From: Oopsacas minuta
Lineage: Eukaryota; Porifera; Hexactinellida; Lyssacinosida; Leucopsacidae
Direction: 5' to 3'
Length of the DNA: 64,000 nt
NCBI GenBank assembly: GCA_024704765.1
Contig: JAKMXF010000309.1
Coordinates: 186,001 to 250,000, forward strand
Positions 52,863 through 63,900 of the stretch are shown one piece after another (position 1 is the stretch's first letter; the number at the start of each line of letters is the position of its first letter). Under the pieces are notes generated by a model, which was not told where the DNA came from, made no database searches, and was given only the letters and a program-made list of their open reading frames with translations. The translations under genes and the position numbers were made by a program.

Positions 52863-53135
52863 ATGGAAATTGTTCGCGTTGCAGCTAAAACAATCAAAAA
52901 CCATTCTCCTCTCTGGCCATTAGTTGTAATAACAGTTACTGGGTTATCAATGGGTGGATTCTCTATAGTCAGAATTGGCTTGACACACCCTGAAGTAGCT
53001 TTTGACCGGAAAAAGGAAACAAGACCCTGGGAGAGGATAAAGCCCGGGACCGTTGTAAAGTTCTTCGATCCACTCGACAGGAAAAGTGGGAAATGCAAAG
53101 ACGAGGGCATTAAAAGGCCAGATTATAAGGCATAG
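52863..53135 (+). CDS. NDUFA4: NDUFA4, copy 2
   Basis: A 90-residue protein from ATG 52863 (MEIVRVAAKTIKNHS). It has the same layout as copy 1: membrane segment WPLVVITVTGLSMGGFSIVRIG, then THPEVAFDRK, then PWERIKPGTVVKFFDP, ending RPDY. I chose this start because it places the membrane segment at the same distance from the N-terminus as copy 1 and human NDUFA4; an upstream in-frame ATG at 52827 would add 12 residues. The two copies differ clearly, so the duplication is old. Nuclear, targeted to the inner mitochondrial membrane. Confidence 0.88.
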   Translation: MEIVRVAAKTIKNHSPLWPLVVITVTGLSMGGFSIVRIGLTHPEVAFDRKKETRPWERIKPGTVVKFFDPLDRKSGKCKDEGIKRPDYKA

Positions 53136-53692
53136 TTTAGTGTTTGTTAATATGGTTATAATCATCTCGCCCATATTTCGTGAGAATTATGTGTGTGTTG
53201 TAGCTTTTCATTATTGAATTAGTCAGGGAGATAAATAAGAAAATATTATAAGCACCGTTGTAGTACGCGTATTAAATAAGTAAATATAGTCAACATCTGG
53301 TAACTCGAATACCCGTTAACTTGAACATTCGTGATCTCGAACGAATTATACTTTTAGTACTTATCGCATCCGTTAACTAGAACAGACTTGTTTTCCCCTG
53401 AGGGTTGGAGTTATGATGTTAACTGAATTCCAGTTATTGGGCGAAAATTACCTGGAAATTGAGTGGATCGTTTTATCACCCCCATTTATAACGGTCTAAA
53501 AGCACCAGTGTAATTTATGGAACTAGTGCGAAAAGCACTTATTGTTATAGAAGACAACATGAACTACATTTTCGCATTTTAGACATTTCAAAATAACCGA
53601 AAGTTATCGAGATGTAGTCACTCTCGGTAGCGCCACCATTAATATATAATAGAAGCCCTGAATAATATTAATAAATAATAGTAGCTAATAAC
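53136..53692. other. Intergenic between convergent NDUFA4 and SMU1, with MITE ends
   Basis: At about 53287-53420, TAGTCAACATCTGGTAACTC and GGGTTGGAGTTATGATGTTA look like inverse ends of another short TA-type element, matching the fragment near 33787. No gene is supported. Confidence 0.45.
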
Positions 53693-53889
53693 TCAAGGTC
53701 GCCACAGATGTAATTGTCCATCAGAAGTATATGTAGCTATAATATTTTGGTGAGGATGATGTGTTATACCCAGTACATGGTTACTTTCTATGACGTCATT
53801 TGATTGATCTGGGTTGGTTACTATGTCTGGTGTTCCTAGCGGTTGTTTAACTGGTTCTAGAAATACAGAATAATGGTAAATATGAAAAT

Positions 53890-53923
<34 letters not shown>

Positions 53924-56773
53924 ATGTGTATATATACACTCATTTTCCGTTATATTTTGCCGGATATAAGAACATTGCATGTCGGTTATAAGAACATTAC
54001 CTGGAAATCGGTTGCCATATACCTCTATATAAGGTATCCACTTATTGTATAATTGCGAAAAATTAGGATCGATGTATTGAAGGGGGAATATTCGAGAGAG
54101 GAGTCTATTAATATTAGCCCCTGAGAGAGGGATTATTCGATCTGGTCAATTAATAAAATACCTTTGCTTGTTGTGCTTGTATCCATAGGGACACCATCAA
54201 CTCCTGTATCTTTAACTTTACCTATATTCTCTATTACAGTCAGTGTATGCTCTAATCTCCCAGTACTTGTACTGAAACAGTATAATACGTTATCTTCTCC
54301 TACACAGTATATCCATTCTCCTTGTGGACTCAAACAAGAGCATGTGAATTCACCTTTTCTCCTTTTACCTGTGAATATGAGAATGTTAAATTGAGTATAG
54401 GTTTCCTCCCGATAGATAAAACAAGGCCAAAGGAATATACCGAATATTATTTTTTCACGCTATTCCCTATTCCACCCAAAAAATCCATACACACATTCTA
54501 TCCATATCACAAACAATAATTTACTCTAACCAGAGCTGAAAGACTTGACAGTCATTCCCTGTAGGTTCATAACAGCTACCACATTAGTTCTGCTACACAC
54601 TACATACTGATCTGAAGTTCTAGGCAGCATCATTATACTATTTATAGCCATCTCTACGCCTGTAGGACCAAGTGGACCTGTAGGGGAACATAGTATCAAA
54701 GACAACCAAATATTAAATAATATGTTGTAGTCTATATATTTCTCATTATAATTGTCTGTAAACACTATTTTACCTTTGAACTGAGCTATGCACTCAGTAG
54801 TCTTAAAACTCCACATACGTACAGTACCATCTAATCCACAAGATATTACATTATGGGAATCTGGTAGGAAACATGCTGTGCTGACTGAACTTGTATGACC
54901 TTTGAACTCTTTTATTGCTTTACCAGATCTTAAACCATGGATACGAATTGTCTTGTCAGATGAAGTGGAGAGGATTTGGCTTGAATCTCGACTGAAGGTG
55001 AGATGGAGGGTTGGACCAAAATGCGCGCGTTCGAATCTTCGCAGACACTGTCCAGTTTGTATCTATAAGGATTCTGAATAATACGAATTTTCAATAATTT
55101 CAAGGGCTTCATGTTAAAGTCCACCCGAAAATATCCAGAAATATAGCAAAAAATAGAACAAATTCCAGCGATTTCAAAATTTCCTTGGATAAGATCTGGA
55201 AATGTTCATAATGCCGAAAATTCTTAATAGACAATTCTAGACAAGAAATTATCAAAAACAAACCTTCCAAACTTTGATTTTTCCATCTTTACTACCAGTA
55301 GCCAGCATTTCACTATCTCGTGAGAAATCCAGACACAATACACTATCCTCCATTAACATATAATTATCCTGACTTTGAAACTTCAGATCTTTACGTAATT
55401 TCCCTGTAGTAAAATTCCAAACTTCTACAAATCCATCAGCTGATCCCGTAACTAGATATTGACCATCCGGGGAGAATAAGGCTACTTCTGGATGAGAAGT
55501 TTTGCTGAATTTTATTAGCTTGTTGAGTTGGGTTGGACATTTGTCTTCCTCCATGCCCTTATAAGGAAATAATGGTTAAAGTAAAAGCAAGGCACGTATT
55601 TATGAGATATTTTTCAGCTACACATGATGTACATCTAAGAATGCGGGCGGGCGGAAGTTCATTGTCATTAGGGTATCTCATTATTTTATGACGTTATCAT
55701 ATACAAAGTGGACAATTCATGAAAAATAGCTTACCTTGATAGCAGCTTTCCCTCTAAACACATCAATATTAGAACCAGGAGGTAATAGTCCTTGATGTTG
55801 TTGCCATTTTATTGACTGGGCGAGTAGAGCTAATAAACGACTTGGTGGCACTACAGATACTTCTCCAGCAAGCTCTTGAGCTATGATATTCCTTCTCTTC
55901 TCTTTGCTACCTCCGTCTGGGTATGCCTCTCTTGGATCGAAAAAGGTTCGACCTAAGAAACAAGGTGTGAAATATGATTAATCACCAAAAAGGTGTGAGA
56001 GTTTAAAATACAATCAGGGTCCTTATTATCAACATCCTCCTATAATGAACCAGGCCAGTGGCACCAATCTATTAATTCCCATAGAATTTCTATGAAATTA
56101 AGAATGACTTGCCAAAGTTTCCGGGATTCCTGGATTTTCGCGAGTTTCCACTTCATATCAGGGGAAATATTTGAAATATAGGAAAATTTGGTATTTTTTG
56201 CTATATGTCTGGATATTTTCTGGTGGAATAGGGGAAATAACGTGAAATCCGAAATATTTAGAAATGTGTGTGCCTATTTTACCAAATAATAGCCTCAAAT
56301 TGCTATTTTTGGATGTAAAACTTTGAATTCAGGTAATTAGCTAATAAATTGCCGGAAATTAGGATGGTAAGTATTCTATGATAGTAATTATAACTAGAAT
56401 TCCAATTACCCAATAACGTTTCCAAGTGTAAATACTTCTCCGGTTGCTGCTGTTTCAACATTAACATCGGATCAGTATTCCTTAACAAACTCCTCGCAGC
56501 GCCAAGTTCTCTCAATTCAATCAATTCCAATACAATTTGTTCATATAAAGTGATAAGCTTATTATCAGGCAATTTCAATGATTGAATCGCTAAAAGAACT
56601 GTGTCCCAATGTCCATGGTTAATTTCTGATACAAAACTCTCTATAGAGTCTACTGTATTCAAAGTTACTGACGTCTCCTCTTGTAAGGTCGCGAGAGATC
56701 GCATTAGGTTATTTTCTTTCAGGAATTGCTGTATTAATCGTATGACGTCACTAGCTTCTATCTCTATTGACAT
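53693..56773 (-). CDS. SMU1: WD40 spliceosomal protein SMU1
   Basis: Seven exons, 56773-56410, 55952-55735, 55557-55264, 55062-54774, 54677-54531, 54368-54162 and 53856-53693, give 560 residues with consistent phases. Exon 1 holds the LisH and CTLH part ([20 protein letters not shown], then [19 protein letters not shown]). Exon 2 contains the family block [11 protein letters not shown] and [11 protein letters not shown]. Exons 3-7 hold WD40 repeats ([50 protein letters not shown]). SMU1 pairs with RED (IK) and acts in the precatalytic B complex. The protein is about 47 residues longer than human; much of this is an inserted polar segment at the exon 6/7 junction ([23 protein letters not shown]). 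A GT microsatellite is in the last intron. Confidence 0.96.
53892..53922. repeat. GT microsatellite in the last SMU1 intron
   Basis: About 15 consecutive GT units follow CGTG and end before CATGTGTATATATA. It lies in the intron between exons 6 and 7, about 35 bases upstream of the acceptor of exon 53856-53693 on the minus strand. Confidence 0.97.
55960..56010. repeat. Partial copy of the dispersed repeat beside an SMU1 acceptor
   Basis: AAGGTGTGAAATATGATTAA, then TCACCAAAAAGGTGTGAG, matches the GTGTGAAA/GATTAATCACCAAAA block of the copy at 59575-59785. It lies in SMU1 intron 1, a few bases upstream of the acceptor of exon 55952-55735. Confidence 0.6.
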
Positions 56774-57288
56774 TTTGTTTGTTGAAGTGAAACGCTAAGT
56801 TTGGAATTTGATAGGAGAAATACATTAATTCAAAAGTTGAAAATATTTGGAACTCTTTTCAAGATAAATTTCTAGTGTACGATTACTCCCGCTATTTCGA
56901 ATTACTACCAGCTTCTATCAAAGTCTGATATTGTAAAATATGCCCAAACAGTCAAAGTAGCACACAGCAGACTCCGTTTAATATGGTAACATCGGGACCA
57001 GGAAATTTTGACCCGATTAAGTGTTCTGTTTCTGGCGCGAGCCGATTAACCGGTTGTTCTATTGAGCAGAGTCTACCGCATTTCTTCGATTACATCGAGT
57101 AATTATCGCGGTCCCTTTAGCTTCGGAATGACGGGAGTTTATTGTATATTGTAAAAGATAAATGTAACAAAACATCTTCCTAAAAACTGCTGAAATAATA
57201 CTAAAAATATATCTCACACAAAAATATACTAGCACACTGGGAGAAATACAATTCGTGAATTTGCTAATCCGAAAAATATGCAAATTTT
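56774..57288. other. Intergenic with nested MITE sequences
   Basis: A CAGTCAACTC-family copy spans about 56876-57150: the left part CGATTACTCCCGCTATTTCG and right part CTTCGGAATGACGGGAGTTT are its ends. It seems interrupted at about 56963-57080 by another element with ends GCAGACTCCGTTTAATATG and TTGAGCAGAGTCTACCGC. No gene is supported. Confidence 0.5.
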
Positions 57289-60200
57289 CTAATTCTCACT
57301 AAACGACATACTATCTCGAAATGATAATAATCGGCTTTTCCCAGTGCCGCGCTCATCTACAGACAATTGCAATGCGCTATCGCATACTGCTTCCATCTGT
57401 ATCAGTGACTCGGATATATAATCGTAGAATCGATCTACATTAGTTCTTCCTGATTCATTGAAAGCAGATAAATGAAAGGTTAAACCCACATCAGCTTGAA
57501 AGAAATAAGCTACACCATATCCGTGTTTTGTTACCGGACCAAATCCACCTCCCATTGCTGATGTATCTGGGCGGGCTTTGTAGTCCAGGCCAATTTGACT
57601 GGGAACCTGTAAGGCAAAAATTGTCAAAATAAAATAGGAAATAAATACAGATACCTCCAGCTTTATCGAACTCAAGGCTTCGATATAACAGATGACATAT
57701 ATGTTACTTATATTTGTACAGTTTCAGATTTTGATATTTTTCCATGTTCGATATACCGAGAGTTGACTGTAAGTTGTTAAGGCAAATTTTTTATGGGTTT
57801 GCTGAAAACCTACCCATAATTATTGCAATGGTGTTTTCTAATCAAAGTTCTTTAACACAGTGAAACCTCTACAAACTGGGTCTGTTGAAATTTTGAAACT
57901 GTGAATTTCTAGAAACGGTTTCATATTCCTATATATAATGGACCTCAAAATACGGGGCAGCATTTTCCGGCGTCCAGCACCCCTTTTGTGGAGGTAAGAC
58001 TGTAAATGAAATACTGAAATTCCAAAAATCTGTGACGTCACTCAAAACACTGTAAATGGACTAAACTTACTTGGCTTGAAGAAAGTTTAAAAGGAATACT
58101 CATAGCTCTGGTCAAAAACTCAGAATTTTCTCCTTTCAATTTACTAGTAATATACAATGCCAATAAATGTCTGTCTATTCCTTGTCCAACCATAGCCTTC
58201 TTCATTGATAGATTATGTGTGTGTCCTGCTTTCGATAGAAGTTTGTATACTTCATAGGAATCTATTACGTCATCCATCATTGCTAGTACAAATTGACATG
58301 AATCTTCTGTTACCGATCTAGAAATAAACTCAAAATGTGTTTAGAAATTTTTGCTTGCCCAACCCAGAGGTTTCACGTCTCATGCAGGGGGAAATTTAAA
58401 TCTTCAATATAATTTCGGTATTACCCCCATAGGCTTCACTTAATCGAGTCACTACGTCCTTGCCACAATTATCCTGTGTTAACTGAATACCAAATTGATT
58501 CAACTAACCTTATAGTGTCAGTACGTCCATGTTTGAATAATCTTGTCAATGCTGATTCGTATGTTAAAGTGAATTCCTTTTGGTCTTTATAGTAAGCTAA
58601 TTGTAATGCCATTTGTATGAAAGCATCTGGACTCAATTTTAACTGCTTAACACGAATTTTACCGAATTTATCGAAAATGCCTAATTTCAATTGGAGAGAT
58701 TTGATGTAACTTGATGTGAGTGCTGCCTGTATTAGTATTTTATCCTTCATCTAAATAATATTTGGAAATTCAAATACCAATTTTCGGGAATTTGGGTTAC
58801 ATTACGCTTGAAAGACCCAAAAAATATGTAGGAGATTCAACAATCTATTCTGGTACATCGTAAGTTGAAAATATGAATCTTTTCGGTGAATTTGAGCATA
58901 TTACAACGAATTATACGAGAAATAATAATTTCAAATTTTCTTGAAAATCCATTGAAATGATGGAAATATAAAATAACATTAATATTTGGTATGACGTAGC
59001 GAAAATTTGAAATATTTGTCAATACTTAGCATAATTTCAATCGATTATATAGAATTTTCCCTCGAAAATTGCTAAAATGCAACAAACCTCATCATTGATT
59101 TCCCACTCTAATTTCGTGAAAACAGCCGGATTAGGATCAGAATCATCGTTAATATAACCTTGCTCATTGTAACGTTTTTTCACACGATTAACCAATTTCT
59201 TATCCACCCATAAAGGGACTGGAAAGTTTGTTCCTACGAAATAATCCATATCAGTAGCTGTAACACATTCAGTGAATTGAACATAAGGAGGAGCTTCGGA
59301 TGTTGTATGTTCAATCGTCATTCCATATAAACCAGTTTTGAATACAATAAAATTAATGGATTTATCCATCCATAAGTTATAGCCATTTCCGTGTAAAACT
59401 GAAGCTGCGTATGTTGATATGTGATCTGTGTCTGTTTGGGGATAGTAAGGATTCTTTTCCGAGCCCAGAATGAACTGTGGCAACTAGATAGTAAATGTAG
59501 GGTCAATACAATTACAGTGCAGCATTTGAATTTGTGTGAGAAAATTCAAAAAAAGAGATTTAGATACTTCCAGCATCACTTTGAAATTTTCAAAAAGGTG
59601 TGAAAATATGATTAATCACCAAAAGTGTGAAAATTTCACTTTAGAGAATAATTTCATACATCGGGGTGCAAAGCTCCACGCTGGTACCCAATTTTCATGT
59701 TAATCGGACTGCTAGATTTCGCATGGCCGCGCGGACGGACGTCGCACATCGTCCATGCCATTGGGACATCTCCCTACAGGAGCTGAACTAAAAATCTTTC
59801 CCCACCTTTCCAATGTATCTTTCCTCTGGGTCTAGAACAACTACAAATGCACACTCATCAATAAATCTCATATTTTCTTTATTTTGTCCGCTTGACAAAT
59901 AATTCTCTCTGAATTCAGCCCAAACTCCCCTGTCACCAGCTGTAAATGAAGGAAGCCTCTCTTCAGATTCACTCACTGGTGATTTATCAGCTAGAATTGT
60001 AAGGAAGGTCTTTTCAAGTTGTTTGGGAGATACAAGTTTCCCATTTTGGTAACAATCGACTTTATAGTATCTATATAATGCATTATATTACTACAGTAAT
60101 CCTCGTTTATATGAACACGGTAAATAAGTAACTGTAGAATACGAATTTCGAGCCTCCACAAAGGAATTCGCTGGATTTCCGGGAATTCCCAGTTTCCACA

Positions 60201-61531
60201 GGTACTGTTTGTGGAATTTGCACTGCACCGTATATATTGCAAGTCATATCGCGAAAAACCGCATAGGAAGAATTATCCGAGTTTGACTGTATTTCAACTT
60301 ACCTTCCTTGATTATAAACCACAACATAACCATTCTCCCTACCAGGATAGAACTCCAAACGGTCTATTGGACCCTTACAGGGGCATCGATTAAGATTATA
60401 CACTCTCCTGTATTGCTCGCTACAGAGCGGGACATTAGTGCCTGGCACACATAAAGGAGGGAAGTCTCCGTTTTGAAGTTTGTCTCTATAAAACATATGT
60501 AGATGAGATATAGAAGCAGCTCTACTAGCTTGTCTGAAGTTCTGTGGGGTTAGAAATGGACAGAATAAGGCTACTGATAGGTTTATCATTATCCCGGGGT
60601 TAGGACTTGTATCATCATTTGGAGTCAATGAACGACGGCCAGCTGGGGAAATAAATTGAGATTAATGAATATAATGGAAGTATTTGGGATCTTATGGAAA
60701 CTAAGTGGTATATAGACCCCCATGGGATTTCGTCTTAGTTCAAACGTTACGTAACGCAAAATTCTCTGTATATTGAAATACTGGAAATTGTCAAGAAAAT
60801 TGTCGGCAATTTCTAAAAGAGGTTGATAGGTATGTGGCCTTTGAAATGCTATTTCTGGATATATTTTCCAAAAGTGTTTGTCATGAGAAATGAGATCCAC
60901 AATATAAACACAATTGGATAAAATTATGGACGTTTTACAATTGTATATATTTAGAATATTCGTTACCTGCTAAATAAACAAAATTCTCCCAATACTCGCT
61001 GAGATAATTCTCTGTTGATTTATGACGTTTTACGAGTTCTTTTTGTAATTCCAAACCTTGTCCTTGTAAAAATTCGCGAGCCAGTTCTTCATGTTTAGCA
61101 TATTCTTCTTTACTTAAGATTGGCAGAACTGAGGTCAAATAATTCGAAATTGTAGTGTCCAATTTTGGGAGCGGTAATTTCGGTAAAAAATCTTGAAAAT
61201 CATACAATTTCCGGTTTGAACCATTCAGTAAAATTTTTGTACAAATCCTCCAAAGTTTTGTATTGAATGATGGTGATTTTGGGTTGTCAAATATCCAATT
61301 TGTGTGAGACAATATTTTACGTAAAAGAAATCGTAAAAGCAGAATATTCGCGTACCAAATACACAGGCAAAAAATAAAAATAATAAAAATGTGTGTCAGA
61401 ATTGTAAAAGATTTCTGTGAATCGTCTGTGATGAAAATCGGTAAATGCCATGAATATGGTGTTGCGTATATAGTTATAGTTATGAGAAACAAAAATAGAA
61501 GATGGTATGGTGATGACGGATATATGTTCAT
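57289..61531 (-). CDS. CPT1: Carnitine O-palmitoyltransferase 1-like, N-terminal regulatory segment not found
   Basis: Seven exons, 61531-60967, 60642-60303, 60070-59806, 59483-59088, 58750-58509, 58317-58071 and 57606-57289, give 790 residues with consistent phases. Two membrane segments lie at about residues 8-24 and 45-70. [14 protein letters not shown] and [13 protein letters not shown] match the CPT1 start of the acyltransferase domain. FTAGDRGVW, the catalytic-histidine block IEHTTSEAP, then [27 protein letters not shown] and GGGFGPV follow in family order. CPT1 transfers long-chain acyl groups to carnitine at the outer mitochondrial membrane. The usual 47-residue N-terminal malonyl-CoA-sensing segment before YPxSP is missing; an AG lies just upstream of the first codon, so a 5' exon may exist. 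Confidence 0.9.
57648..57769. repeat. CAGTCAACTC-family MITE in the last CPT1 intron
   Basis: The right end CGATATACCGAGAGTTGACT, continuing G and then TA, is a good family terminus. The left end CAGATACCTCCAGCTTTATC, preceded by TA, is a diverged inverse. It is about 122 bp long and lies about 40 bases upstream of the acceptor of exon 57606-57289. Confidence 0.72.
57858..58002. repeat. Second MITE family, intact pair of ends, in the last CPT1 intron
   Basis: The ends CAGTGAAACCTCTACAAAC and TTTTGTGGAGGTAAGACTG are inverted repeats with mismatches. The right side is followed by TA; the left is preceded by ACA. Internal phrases ATTTTCCGGCGTCCAGCACC and GGGGCAGC recur near 61890 (ATTTTCGGTGCCCTGGCACC) and 29590. 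Two MITEs of different families therefore share one 464-bp intron. Confidence 0.72.
59575..59785. repeat. Best copy of the approximately 200-bp dispersed repeat, in a CPT1 intron
   Basis: Blocks in order on the plus strand are GTGTGAAAATATGATTAATC, ACCAAAAGTGTGAAAATT, ATGTTAATCGGACTGC, TTTCGCATGGCC, GGACGGACGTCGCACATCGT and CCATTGGGACATCTCCCTAC. It fills most of the intron between exons 60070-59806 and 59483-59088, and its right end is about 20 bases from the donor. Confidence 0.72.
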
Positions 61532-61545
61532 TTCCTAATTCTTTA

Positions 61546-62086
61546 TTGAAAGAAAATTATTGAATTTAAAAAGGAATATGTTCTTTGTATGGAGCTACAT
61601 GGTAACGGAATGTCCATAATGGAATGCATTGGAACCACATCACACATACAGTTAAGAGGAACAAATTCCAAACTAGTAAATGTTAAAAGGAAATACAGTA
61701 TTTGGGAAAATACATGACGTATTTCCATTGAAAGAGCAATTGCATAATGTAAACTGCATCAATTTGTGTATACAGATAAATGGGGAAGAAGATTCGTGTA
61801 AAACTTCCACTAATAACAAGTTTGCGTAATACCAAGGGATATCGTGGAAATGCTATGTAACCACCACCAACCGGGTCTGTGGAACGGGAGAGCATTTTCG
61901 GTGCCCTGGCACCACGTTTATGGAGGTGAAACTGTATATGACTTCATGTGCAATAGTAGTAACCCCGTGTATGGAATATTGTCCAAACATCCATGGTGTT
62001 TTGTCCACAAGACTTCAAAACTGACTCAAATATATACACATACTTAATAGCCAGCATATTAATATTAGCTAAATTCAAATTATATA
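61546..62086. other. Stretch upstream of CPT1, with a MITE fragment, up to the transposon
   Basis: At about 61851-61935, ATGTAACCACCACCAACCGG and TTTATGGAGGTGAAACTGTA resemble the ends of the second MITE family. A first CPT1 exon was sought here and not found. Confidence 0.45.
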
Positions 62087-63398
62087 CAGGGTGACACATA
62101 AATACTGTTACAAATATAAATGGGCTGAAAACAAAAACTATTGGAGCGATCGTTCTAATATTCTAAATTATGTTTAGATATACTATAGGGTTGAAGATTA
62201 AGAGAGTATTACTCAAGTATATCGCCTTTTTCCTTAATGCAGCTCTTCAGATGGACGATGAAGGAGTCTACACTGGCACACACATACTCATCCGGAATCT
62301 TTGACCACTCTCGTAATAATGTACTCTTAAGAACCTCAACTGAACGATGGAGTGTAGCGTTAACCCTCTCCTCCAATATGGACCATATAGAGAAGTCGAG
62401 GAGGTTAAGGTCTGGCGAACAAGGTGGCCACTCTTCGGAAGAAATGACCCCCGGAAAATTGGTCTTGCACCACTTTTGAGTGGCTTTAGCCTTGTCAGCT
62501 GGGGCAGAATCTTGCTGGAATACCCATAGGTCGTTTCCAAAATGTGATTGTGCCCAAGGCTTCAAAACATTCTCAAGAATTGATTCCCGATAAACCGATT
62601 GGTTGATTTTCACACCTTTGGGGATAAATATCAAAGGTGTCCGACCAGTTGCAGTAACCCCGGCCCATACCATCACTGAAGCTGGTTTCTGCGTTCGAGA
62701 GACCCGGAAAGTAGATTCAGGCAAAGTACTCTTATCGGTGGCTAAAATCCTATGATTTTGCTTGTTTAGGACCTGCTGAACCGTAAATAATTTCTCATCA
62801 GAGAAAAGGATCTGCTTGTGTCGACCATTGGTGAAATGTGGAAGCATGGCCTTGCATCTTTCCAACCTCATACTTTTATTTTTGGCTGTGAGGAGTTGTC
62901 TTTATTTCATTTTGTACTCTTTCATGCCCAAATCATTACAAACAAGCCTCCGCATCGATTCCCTGTTTGTATTTGTTTCAATGGCCATTTTTCGGATACT
63001 TCGGGCGGGATTTCGTTTAATCCGTTGTAGCACCCTCTTGGTCAAAGAAATTGTCCGTGCAGTACGTGGACGGCCAGGTCGTGGTCGGTCTAACACGTCT
63101 CCTGTATCAACAAACCGTGACAAAGTTCGCGAAATAAACATCCTATTGTAACTGAGCAAAGAGGCATTTTCACTTCTGCATTTTCTGGCCTTGAATAACT
63201 CAATAACAGCTGAACGACGAGTCTCCATTTCAAAATGTTGAAATTATAAAACTTCTAAGTGAGATATAGCTGGCGTGATTTATTGAGATAAAATAGATAT
63301 GTAGTACAATATATTGGATAAGTTTCAACGCTATTGAATTATATTCATCTACAGTATGGTAGTTTTAAAAGTTGTAACAGTATTTATGTGTCACCCTG
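62087..63398 (-). mobile_element. Complete Tc1/mariner-superfamily transposon (DD37D, maT-like), 1312 bp
   Basis: The ends are perfect 27-bp inverted repeats (62087-62113 and 63372-63398), beginning CAGGGTGACACATAAATACT. The element is flanked by TA at 62085-62086 and 63399-63400, the expected duplicated TA target. It encodes one transposase frame on the minus strand with a single internal stop. Perfect ends and a nearly open frame point to a recent arrival. Confidence 0.96.
62209..63228 (-). pseudogene. Mariner-type transposase with one internal TAA stop
   Basis: The frame covers 339 residue positions with a single in-frame TAA at 62902-62904; no frameshift is needed. The N-terminal part has a paired helix-turn-helix layout with a GRPR-type linker (RPRPGRPRT). 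The catalytic part has SDEKLF as the first D, QQDSAP as the second and SPDLNLLDFSIW as the third, with 37 residues between the second and third D, giving DD37D. That spacing is characteristic of the maT clade. The stop falls between the DNA-binding and catalytic halves, so the full enzyme is not made unless read through. The element could still move if another copy supplies transposase. Confidence 0.92.
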
Positions 63399-63400
63399 TA

Positions 63401-63900
63401 GTATTGAATGAAGCCATATCAAAAAGTAATATGCATAGATTCAACATGAATAAACAAGGTATTGTATTATTAATTAATGTTTTATCAACACGCAGTAATT
63501 AAACAGACTGTCAATTAGCTATTTATTAATTAAAATACTTAGAGAACAGCTTTACCCCTTATACCCATATAATCGAATTATGATAATGAATGCTCAAGTG
63601 CAGACAACAATACTGAAGATTTAGAAATATGGCCCATATGGTATCATGGTATGCGCTTCTTAGTACATTGATGATGTGTTCTATAGAGCTAATGGGTGAC
63701 TTTATATATTCTTTGAAATCATGTGTGTACCTATAAGGTCGAATTCATTTGCTTATAAATGTTGAGTTCTTGTTATTATAAGAATTATCTAATATAGAGA
63801 AGTTTACCTTATAAATAGGGATTTGTAATTGATAGCTGATGTAAGTCCTTATTGAATATTGGCCAAAACGATAAAAGGAGATTTTCATATTATATTTGAA
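63401..63900. other. Intergenic, presumed promoter region of the last gene
   Basis: AT-rich. No motif is clear enough to call, and the missing CPT1 5' exon is not recognisable here on the minus strand. Confidence 0.4.

Noticed and set aside
53891-53935. GT tract as a CRISPR-like or regulatory array
   Set aside because: It is an ordinary dinucleotide microsatellite with no spacers.
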